Of a stretch of 5,451 nucleotides of DNA, positions 1 to 5,283 are shown in pieces. A program made the translations under genes and the position numbers. Position 1 is the first letter of the stretch. The number at the start of each line of letters is the position of its first letter. The notes beneath the pieces were generated by a model, which was not told where the DNA came from, did no database searches, and saw nothing but the letters and a program-made list of their open reading frames with translations. Source of the stretch: an uncultured Clostridia bacterium (lineage in GTDB: Bacteria > Bacillota > Clostridia > RUG12999); contig CALLNG010000515.1 in the NCBI GenBank assembly GCA_938005345.1, forward strand, positions 1 to 5,451. Direction: 5' to 3'.

Positions 1-727
1 CAGTTGATGTCAATTCAATTGTTTTGGGAAGCGCCGTAATCAAACACCGGCCCCGCACTTCAAAAGTCCGTTCCTCTTCCATCGGCAATACGCATCCAAT
101 TTGCAGTTTTGCTTCTTCAGCGGTCCGCTCTCCAATGAGCAAATTGTATTTTTTCTTTACGTATTTGACAATAGCCTCATCAAATTTGTCACCCGCAACT
201 TTGATGGACTCCCGCACTACAATACCATCCAATGACATAACGGCAATATCTGTCGTACCGCCACCAATATCCACCACCATGGATCCATTTGGTTTAGAAA
301 TGTCTAGTCCGGCCCCTATTGCTGCTGCAATGGGCTCTTCAATAATACGGACGCGGCTTGCCCCAGCTTGCGTTACTGCGTCAATAACTGCACGCTTCTC
401 CACCTCAGTTACGCCACTCGGCACACACGCCACTGCTTTATACCCCAAAATCCCTGGTTTAATAGCTTTACGCAAAACCTCCCGCAGCATCTTACTGGTC
501 AATTCATAATCTGAAATGACTCCATCTCTCATCGGACGCACTGCTTTAATATGTTCCGGTGTTCTTCCCAACATCCTCTGTGCCTTATATCCTGTAGCAA
601 TTGCCGTCCCCTTATTTGTATCTACCGCGACTACAGATGGCTCCCGCAACACAATTCCTTTTCCTTTTTGATAAATCAACACGGACGACGTTCCCAGGTC
701 GATTCCTACTTCTTTGATACCAAACAC
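1..727 (-). CDS. mreB: MreB/Mbl-type rod-shape actin homologue, 3' end cut by window edge
   Basis: Bacterial actin that forms membrane-associated filaments and guides side-wall peptidoglycan synthesis. The first 242 codons are present; the family is usually about 335-345 residues, so roughly the last quarter is outside the window. Visible family motifs are the phosphate-1 loop IDLGTSS (residues 9-15), KGKGIVLREPSVVA after it, the stretch RPMRDGVISDYE, the central CVPSGVTEVEKRAV and EEPIAAAIGAG, and the phosphate-2 loop VDIGGGTTDIAV (about 152-163). I chose GTG at 727 because the protein then begins MFGIKEVGIDLGT, like known MreB/Mbl N-termini, with a modest AAAGGG nine bases upstream. An in-frame ATG at 787 would add 20 basic residues but has no ribosome binding site. 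MreB, Mbl and MreBH cannot be separated here because neighbouring mreC/mreD or flagellar genes are out of view. It has its own promoter and is separated from the uronate operon by a terminator. Confidence 0.93.
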   Translation of the reverse strand, partial: MFGIKEVGIDLGTSSVLIYQKGKGIVLREPSVVAVDTNKGTAIATGYKAQRMLGRTPEHIKAVRPMRDGVISDYELTSKMLREVLRKAIKPGILGYKAVACVPSGVTEVEKRAVIDAVTQAGASRVRIIEEPIAAAIGAGLDISKPNGSMVVDIGGGTTDIAVMSLDGIVVRESIKVAGDKFDEAIVKYVKKKYNLLIGERTAEEAKLQIGCVLPMEEERTFEVRGRCLITALPKTIELTST

Positions 728-839
728 GTAAATTCGCCCTTTCTTTCCACATTTTTGTGCTTTTTCTCTATTCCGAATCCTCCCCATTTAACCGTTATAG
801 GCGGGTATGGTTAGCTACAAATCTTGCTCATACTATTTT

Positions 840-868
840 ATTATAGCTTATCTTTGTCGAATTTGCAA
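840..868 (-). promoter_or_regulatory. Sigma-A type promoter for mreB
   Basis: On the minus strand TTGCAA (868-863, four of six matches to TTGACA) lies 17 bp from a perfect TATAAT (845-840). Transcription would start near 833, giving mreB a leader of about 106 nt. It lies between the uronate operon terminator and the mreB start, which is where a separate mreB promoter is expected. Confidence 0.8.
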
Positions 869-956
869 TGCTTTTTTTCAATTCCATAAGAATTTATCGA
901 ATAGCACCGAAAATCATGCTGAAAACAGGACAAATCACGGTGTTTTTCCTAAACCC

Positions 957-1004
957 TAATGAAAGAAAAAGAACGCTTCCCGCAGTTCTCTGGAAAGCGC
1001 TCTT
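957..1004 (-). terminator. Rho-independent terminator of the uxaC-uxuA-uxuB operon
   Basis: Read on the minus strand, AAGAGCGCTTTCC (1004-992) pairs with GGAAGCGTTCTT (980-969), giving 12 pairs with one G-U and one bulged base. The T-rich run TTTCTTTC follows directly. It begins 27 bases after the uxuB stop codon and ends the operon before the mreB promoter. Confidence 0.85.
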
Positions 1005-1030
1005 CTCTTTTCCTCATAACATTCATGGAA

Positions 1031-1885
1031 TTACACGCCCGAATAAGCGGCAAATCCGCCGTCTACCGGTACCACAACTCCGTTGACAAAGCCAGAAGCC
1101 TTGTCATTTACCAACCAAAGCAGCGTACCTAACAGTTCTTCCGCCTCTCCAAACCGGTCCATTGGCGTTTGGGATAATATTTTCTTCGCCCGCTCACTAT
1201 AGCTACCGTCTTCTTGAATCAACATGCCGCGGTTTTGATTGGTAATAAAAAATCCTGGTGCAATCGCATTAACGCGGATTCCTACTTTTGAAAAATGCAC
1301 TGCCAGCCACTGTGTAAAATTTGACACTGCAGCTTTGGCCCCGCTGTATGCCGGAATACGGGTCAACGGGCAAAATGCATTCATGGATGAAATATTAATA
1401 ATATTGCCGCTTCCGCGCTGTGCCATATCCTTTGCAAAAATTTGTGTTGGTAAAAGTGTCCCTAAAAAATTCAAATTAAATACAAAGGATACCCCTTGCG
1501 GCTCCAAATCAAAAAATGTCATAAAATCCTGATGTTCTTTTAAGTCCTCTGGAAACAAATAGTCCTTGGTCGTGGTCCCCTTAGGATGATTGCCGCCTGC
1601 ACCATTGATTAAAATATCACATATGCCAAAATCGGTTTCTACTGCTTTTTGCACCGATTTTAACTCCTCAATTTCCAGGACATTCGCCGCATATCCTTTT
1701 GCCTTGCCACCTGCTTTGGTAATGTCATCTGCAACCGCCTGTGCACGCTCCAAGTTCAAATCTAAAACAGCCACATTTGCGCCGCATTGTGCCAGCGCTT
1801 TTGCAAACATACTGCACAAAACGCCACCGCCGCCTGTCACAACTGCCGTTTTCCCATTTAAATCCAAATTGAATGGTAAGTCCAT
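1031..1885 (-). CDS. uxuB: D-fructuronate reductase (D-mannonate oxidoreductase), SDR type
   Basis: Short-chain dehydrogenase, 284 residues, that most likely reduces D-fructuronate to D-mannonate with NADH. It resembles the SDR-type UxuB (YjmF) of Bacillus rather than the long-chain E. coli UxuB. Features seen: cofactor loop TGGGGVLC (17-24), acidic D42 after beta-2 favouring NAD(H), NGAGG (94-98), an insert of about 30 residues at 102-132, catalytic S167, Y180 and K184 (YSGAK), and PG at 210-211. The S-to-Y distance of 13 is normal for SDRs. I chose ATG 1885: AAAGGG lies 8 nt upstream and the N-terminus then leads straight into the Rossmann fold. A longer reading from 1936 would overlap uxuA and add 17 charged residues. 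The start is 4 nt past the uxuA stop, so translational coupling is likely. The exact substrate rests mainly on the operon context. Confidence 0.88.
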   Translation of the reverse strand: MDLPFNLDLNGKTAVVTGGGGVLCSMFAKALAQCGANVAVLDLNLERAQAVADDITKAGGKAKGYAANVLEIEELKSVQKAVETDFGICDILINGAGGNHPKGTTTKDYLFPEDLKEHQDFMTFFDLEPQGVSFVFNLNFLGTLLPTQIFAKDMAQRGSGNIINISSMNAFCPLTRIPAYSGAKAAVSNFTQWLAVHFSKVGIRVNAIAPGFFITNQNRGMLIQEDGSYSERAKKILSQTPMDRFGEAEELLGTLLWLVNDKASGFVNGVVVPVDGGFAAYSGV

Positions 1886-1889
1886 TTTT

Positions 1890-2945
1890 TCATCCCTTTC
1901 TTTTTTCATTTTTATCGATTGCTTCCCATAATCCATTCAAATACACTGCGCCCAAGGCCCGGTCATACAATCCGTAACCTGGTCTCCCCTGTTCTCCCCA
2001 AATCATTCTTCCATGATCAGGACGGACAGGACCATCAAAACCTACATCATGGTATGCTTTCATAATTTCATACATATCCAGAGACCCTTTTTCCGAAAGA
2101 TGTGCTGCTTCTTCAAAAGAACCGCCATCGCGCAGCAACACATTCCGGCAATGGGCGAAGTGAATTCTTCCCCGGCTCCCAAAGCGCCGTATCATTTCCA
2201 CTACATCATTTTCTGCCGAAGCTCCCAGTGATCCACTGCATAGGGTCAAACCATTGTAAGGACTGTCCACCAAATTTAAAAATCGTTCCAGATTCTCCAT
2301 GTTCGTAATAATACGCGGTAATCCAAAAATAGGCCAGGGCGGATCATCCGGATGAATAGCCATTTTTACCTGTACTTCTTCTGCCACGCGAATCACGCGC
2401 TCCAGAAAATAACGCAAGTTCTCCCAAAGGTCTTCCTCAGAAATGTTTTTATATGCGTCCATGACTTCTTTCAAACTCTCTTTTGTGTAACTTGAGTCCC
2501 AACCTGGTAATGCTAATTCTCCATTGATGGGATCCATTTTTTCTACCTGGTCAGCAAAATATACCAAGGCATTGGATCCATCCGGCAACTGGTATTGTAA
2601 TTCCGAACGTGTCCAGTCAAAAACCGGCATAAAATTATAACAAACAGTATGAATTCCTTCTGCCGCCAAGTTACGCAATGTCTGGCAGTAATTGTCAATC
2701 AACCGATCCCGTGTGGATTTTCCCAGTTTAATATCCTCATGTACGGGAACACTTTCAATTACGCTCAGCCGCAGTCCCGCATGCTGCACGGTCTTTTTTA
2801 ATACCGCAATTTTTTCCTGACTCCACACTTCGCCTACCGGCACATCATAAATTGCACTGACAATTCCCGTTACTCCAGGGATTTGCCGGATTTTCTCTAA
2901 GGTGACAGGGTCGTCCGTCCCGTACCACCGAAATGTCATTTCCAT
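1890..2945 (-). CDS. uxuA: D-mannonate dehydratase
   Basis: Dehydrates D-mannonate to 2-keto-3-deoxy-D-gluconate, the committed step of cytoplasmic glucuronate breakdown. At 351 residues it is full length for the TIM-barrel UxuA family. Visible signatures are MTFRWYG at the N-terminus, HPDDPPWPIFGLPRI with H198, LCSGSLGA with C236, HFAHCRN with H262 and H265, and RPDHGR with D310. From memory of the Streptococcus suis enzyme, the Mn2+ ligands are two His, one Cys and one Asp, and matching residues (H198, C236, H265, D310) are all here. The start at ATG 2945 follows AAGGAGG with a 7-nt spacer; that binding site overlaps the uxaC stop region, 13 nt from uxaC. A second ATG two codons in cannot be excluded. 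No sign of truncation. Confidence 0.97.
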   Translation of the reverse strand: MEMTFRWYGTDDPVTLEKIRQIPGVTGIVSAIYDVPVGEVWSQEKIAVLKKTVQHAGLRLSVIESVPVHEDIKLGKSTRDRLIDNYCQTLRNLAAEGIHTVCYNFMPVFDWTRSELQYQLPDGSNALVYFADQVEKMDPINGELALPGWDSSYTKESLKEVMDAYKNISEEDLWENLRYFLERVIRVAEEVQVKMAIHPDDPPWPIFGLPRIITNMENLERFLNLVDSPYNGLTLCSGSLGASAENDVVEMIRRFGSRGRIHFAHCRNVLLRDGGSFEEAAHLSEKGSLDMYEIMKAYHDVGFDGPVRPDHGRMIWGEQGRPGYGLYDRALGAVYLNGLWEAIDKNEKRKG

Positions 2946-2958
2946 TCTTTTTCCTCCT

Positions 2959-4362
2959 TCATTTTACTTGAAAATATTCCTTTGCATTATTATAGCAAAT
3001 ACCCTGCACAATCTCTTTTAAGTAAGTTTGGTCATTGGGATACAGTCCTTTTTCTACCCAATCCCCTATGATCTGGCACAAAATCCGCCGAAAATATTCA
3101 TGCCGCGCATAGGAAAGAAAACTTCTGGAATCCGTCAGCATTCCCACAAAATGGGCAAATACCCCGAGATTTGCCAACGTCTTCATCTGATATTCCATTC
3201 CATCTAACTGGTCGCAGAACCACCAACCGCTTCCAAGCTGTACTTTGCTTTTTGTTCCGCTTTGCTGAAAATTTCCTGCCATAGTTGCCAGAACGTATTG
3301 GTCTTTGGGATTCAGCGTATACAAAATCGTTTTGGGCAGTAAATCCTTTTGCTCCATTTCGTCCATTAGCCGTGCCAGTGGCTTAGCAATTTCATTATCA
3401 TCAATCGAATCGTACCCGGTATCTGGCCCAAGTTTTTGGAACATCCGTGTATTGGCACAGCGGACCGCATTCATGTGTAACTGCATAACCCAGCCCCGCC
3501 TTGCATATTCCTGTCCGCAGAAAATCAGCAGATGCGTTTTATATGCCTCTTCTTCTTCTCTGGTCACATTGTTTCCTGCCAAAGCCTTTTTGAAAATCTC
3601 TTCCAATTGTGCATCTCCTGCTTCCCGCCAAGGCACATAACTTATCCCGTGGTCTGCACAACAGCATCCCTTATCTCCAAAATAATCCATCCGGCTGCGC
3701 AATGCGTCCAGAAAGTCTGCATATGTTTGAATCTCGGTTCCGCAAACTTCACCCAGTTTCCGCACCCATGTTACATATCCGGGTTTTTGTATTTCCATAC
3801 CGGCATCTGGCCGAAACGTGGGCAGGACTTTTGCTTCCACACCAGGATTATCCTTAATTTGCGTATGCCACTGCAAATCATCGGTTGGGTCATCTGTAGT
3901 CCCAACCATTGCCACGTTAAATTTTTTCAAAATTTCATGGACACAAAACGAGTCTTCCGCTATCACCTGATTCGCTCGCCGGTAAATTTCCGCTGCCGAA
4001 TCTTTATTTAATAAATCTGTCACACTAAAATAGCGCTGCAGCTCCAAGTGGCTCCAATGGTATAGTGGATTGCCTATCAAATAGGGCATGGTCTCCGCAT
4101 ATGCCTGGAATTTTTCCTCGTCTGTCGCATCACCGGTAATATAACGTTCCTGTACCCCATGTGCACGCATGACGCGCCATTTGTAATGGTCTCCGCCCAG
4201 CCATACTTCTGTAATGTTTCGAAACCTTTTGTTTTCCTGAATTTCCGCCGGATCAAGGTGACAATGGTAATCAAAAATTGGCATATCCTTTGCATAGTCA
4301 AAAAATAGTTTCTGCGCCGTTTTGTTTTGTAACAAAAACAATTCATCCATAAATTCCTTCAC
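2959..4362 (-). CDS. uxaC: Glucuronate (uronate) isomerase
   Basis: Isomerises D-glucuronate to D-fructuronate; family members also convert D-galacturonate to D-tagaturonate. It is an amidohydrolase-superfamily TIM barrel of 467 residues, the usual length. Seen in order: metal-binding HxH in FDYHCHLDPAEI (H33, H35), VGTTDDPTDDL (153-163), TFRPD with R184, CADHGISY (235-242), HMNAVRCANTR (296-306), LGSGWWFCDQ (376-385), and LTDSRSFLSYARHEYFRR (409-426) with the superfamily Asp at D411. Start: GTG 4362 has AAGGAGG 7 nt upstream; the next in-frame ATG (4350) is 19 nt from that site and less likely. First gene of a three-gene operon with its own promoter. With no uxaA or uxaB partner nearby, glucuronate rather than galacturonate is the probable substrate. 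Confidence 0.97.
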   Translation of the reverse strand: MKEFMDELFLLQNKTAQKLFFDYAKDMPIFDYHCHLDPAEIQENKRFRNITEVWLGGDHYKWRVMRAHGVQERYITGDATDEEKFQAYAETMPYLIGNPLYHWSHLELQRYFSVTDLLNKDSAAEIYRRANQVIAEDSFCVHEILKKFNVAMVGTTDDPTDDLQWHTQIKDNPGVEAKVLPTFRPDAGMEIQKPGYVTWVRKLGEVCGTEIQTYADFLDALRSRMDYFGDKGCCCADHGISYVPWREAGDAQLEEIFKKALAGNNVTREEEEAYKTHLLIFCGQEYARRGWVMQLHMNAVRCANTRMFQKLGPDTGYDSIDDNEIAKPLARLMDEMEQKDLLPKTILYTLNPKDQYVLATMAGNFQQSGTKSKVQLGSGWWFCDQLDGMEYQMKTLANLGVFAHFVGMLTDSRSFLSYARHEYFRRILCQIIGDWVEKGLYPNDQTYLKEIVQGICYNNAKEYFQVK

Positions 4363-4369
4363 CGTGACT

Positions 4370-4376
4370 CCTCCTT
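4370..4376 (-). promoter_or_regulatory. Ribosome binding site that fixes the uxaC GTG start
   Basis: AAGGAGG on the minus strand ends 7 nt before GTG 4362. This near-perfect match and ideal spacing support the GTG start over the downstream ATG at 4350. Confidence 0.85.
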
Positions 4377-4398
4377 TTCCAATTCATAGAATATTTTT

Positions 4399-4407
4399 AT
4401 TATAGCA
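4399..4407 (-). promoter_or_regulatory. Extended -10 promoter of the uxaC operon
   Basis: The minus strand reads TGCTATAAT, a perfect -10 hexamer with the TGn extension. Transcription would start near 4392, giving a leader of about 30 nt. No good -35 hexamer lies 16-18 bp upstream. The -35 position falls inside the 43-bp palindrome, which suggests dependence on a regulator. Confidence 0.72.
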
Positions 4408-4412
4408 AATAT

Positions 4413-4455
4413 ATATGCAATCTTCTTCGCTTTTTTTGCGAAACACATTGCAAAT
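4413..4455 (-). promoter_or_regulatory. 43-bp nested palindrome, candidate regulator site for uxaC operon
   Basis: On the plus strand the inner arms TTCGC (4426-4430) and GCGAA (4438-4442) flank seven T's. The outer arms ATATGCAAT (4413-4421) and ATTGCAAAT (4447-4455) sit at equal 4-nt distances around the same centre, 4434. In all, 14 of 18 arm positions are complementary. The centre lies about 42 bp upstream of the inferred transcription start and covers the -35 region. This placement would suit either an activator contacting polymerase or a blocking repressor. The bound protein is not identified. Confidence 0.5.
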
Positions 4456-4472
4456 CTTGCGGTTCTTTATAG

Positions 4473-4500
4473 AAAAAAACAGGACGGTTTTCCGTCCTGC
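4473..4500 (-). terminator. Rho-independent terminator after fucU
   Basis: The minus strand has a perfect 8-bp stem, CAGGACGG and CCGTCCTG, around an AAAA loop, then seven T's. It starts about 10 bases after the fucU stop codon. It separates fucU from the uxaC operon, so the two are probably separate transcripts. Confidence 0.95.
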
Positions 4501-4509
4501 CCTTTTGGT

Positions 4510-4947
4510 TTAGTCCTCCACTACAACACCCTTTTGCAAAATCACATTTGCATAAAGCGCTTCTTCACCTGTTGCGATGACAGCATATGCTTGTTTTGCC
4601 TTCTCATAAAAAGCAAAGCGCTCCACAAATTGGATCTGTTCCTCCGGTTTCCCGCCATATTGCGCAATAAGTTGTTTATAGGTATCCCAAATGACCGGTT
4701 TTACATTATCGCCCTTCACTACTTCCATCAGCTGCACAGGCCGTTCCACATACGGGTCTAATGGGAAAAAGCGCAAAATTGCGTCCAGAATCTCCGGCAC
4801 ATTGTGTCCATCCAGACGTACCAAACGCTTTGCGTAATTCGCAGAAGGAAAGTTTCCGTCCGCAATCACAATTTGGTCGCCATGCCCCATTTCCATCAAA
4901 ATTTTTAGTAGTTCTGGTGACAAAATTTTAGGAATTCCTTTTAACAT
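4510..4947 (-). CDS. fucU: FucU/RbsD-family sugar mutarotase (L-fucose mutarotase-like)
   Basis: A 145-residue cytoplasmic enzyme of the RbsD/FucU family, which interconverts sugar anomers; E. coli FucU (140 residues) acts on L-fucose. The resemblance to FucU is clear along the whole length: MLKGIPKILSPELLKIL at the start, EMGHGDQIVIADGNFP with H22 and D30, RFAFYEKAKQAYAVIATGE (110-128), and YANVILQKGV near the C-terminus. These cover the conserved His, Asp, Arg and Tyr positions of the active site. I chose ATG 4947 because GGAGG lies 8 nt upstream and the N-terminus then matches FucU. A longer in-frame ATG at 5028 has no ribosome binding site. No fucose isomerase, kinase or aldolase gene is visible, and the next operon degrades glucuronate, so the true substrate may not be fucose. 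It has its own strong promoter and terminator. Confidence 0.92.
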   Translation of the reverse strand: MLKGIPKILSPELLKILMEMGHGDQIVIADGNFPSANYAKRLVRLDGHNVPEILDAILRFFPLDPYVERPVQLMEVVKGDNVKPVIWDTYKQLIAQYGGKPEEQIQFVERFAFYEKAKQAYAVIATGEEALYANVILQKGVVVED

Positions 4948-4955
4948 AATCCGTA

Positions 4956-4960
4956 CCTCC
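4956..4960 (-). promoter_or_regulatory. Ribosome binding site that fixes the fucU start
   Basis: GGAGG on the minus strand lies 8 nt before ATG 4947 and decides this start over the upstream ATG at 5028. A complementary ACCTCC (5044-5039) in the same leader could mask it. Confidence 0.8.
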
Positions 4961-5053
4961 ATGTTAATGTCTCTTGTTTTAGTTTTGCTTATTGCAGAAC
5001 ATATAGAGCAAATAAAGTCCCACTCCATAAAATTTGAGGAAGGTGCTTTATCA

Positions 5054-5065
5054 AAACCGTTTTTC
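5054..5065. repeat. 12-bp direct repeat, copy A (AAACCGTTTTTC), fucU leader side
   Basis: Identical to copy B at 5208-5219 and in the same orientation, 154 bp apart centre to centre. This copy lies about 39 bp downstream of the inferred fucU transcription start. The AAAACCGTTTTT core is a rough palindrome around a central CG, as in operators of LacI-family repressors. The operator role is inference. Confidence 0.55.
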
Positions 5066-5104
5066 TGTACTACACCTTATTCAAACACTGAATCTGACCC
5101 TTTT

Positions 5105-5134
5105 ATTATACCCGTCTTACTATATCAATGTCAA
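5105..5134 (-). promoter_or_regulatory. Near-consensus sigma-A promoter for fucU
   Basis: The minus strand has perfect TTGACA (5134-5129) and perfect TATAAT (5110-5105) with an 18-bp spacer. Transcription would begin near 5098, giving a leader of about 150 nt before fucU. A promoter this strong usually needs a repressor to be regulated, which fits the flanking 12-bp repeats. Confidence 0.88.
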
Positions 5135-5207
5135 TAGCAATTCATTTTAAGTCATACCTACTGTTTGCAACTTACGGACTCGTTTGAATGAAAGTCTCCT
5201 CCTTGCG

Positions 5208-5219
5208 AAACCGTTTTTC
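5208..5219. repeat. 12-bp direct repeat, copy B (AAACCGTTTTTC), upstream side
   Basis: Identical to copy A at 5054-5065. It lies about 115 bp upstream of the inferred fucU transcription start. The plus-strand bases just before it extend it to TTGCGAAACCG; TTGCGAAAC (5203-5211) also occurs at 4436-4444 in the palindrome before uxaC. Confidence 0.55.
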
Positions 5220-5222
5220 ATC

Positions 5223-5238
5223 CAGCATTTTTATGCTG
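5223..5238 (-). other. Small perfect hairpin between the dehydrogenase and fucU
   Basis: CAGCAT and ATGCTG form a 6-bp stem around a 4-nt loop. No T-run follows on either strand, so it is not a standard terminator. It starts 46 bases after the stop codon of the upstream dehydrogenase and might protect that mRNA's 3' end. Confidence 0.45.
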
Positions 5239-5283
5239 CAACAGTTCATTTTACTTACATCATATACAGATTGAATCCCGCTT

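Noticed and set aside
24..814. Plus-strand open frames of 161 and 87 codons
   Set aside because: They lie opposite the mreB reading frame, whose protein has clear actin-family motifs; the plus-strand products resemble nothing and lack ribosome binding sites.
904..948. Plus-strand inverted repeat GCACCG...CGGTGT followed by five T's, like a terminator
   Set aside because: The loop is about 28 nt, the stem only 5-6 bp, and no plus-strand gene lies upstream of it.
868..1086. Plus-strand 72-codon open frame between mreB and uxuB
   Set aside because: No ribosome binding site, low-complexity start, and it runs through the operon terminator and the end of uxuB.
1031..1936. 301-codon version of uxuB
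   Set aside because: The extra 17 residues come from overlap with the uxuA end; the internal ATG 1885 has a well-placed AAAGGG.
4077..4346. Minus-strand 89-codon open frame inside uxaC
   Set aside because: Shadow in another frame of the well-supported glucuronate isomerase.
4510..5028. 172-codon version of fucU
   Set aside because: ATG 5028 has no ribosome binding site and the extra residues do not resemble FucU; ATG 4947 has GGAGG and a matching N-terminus.
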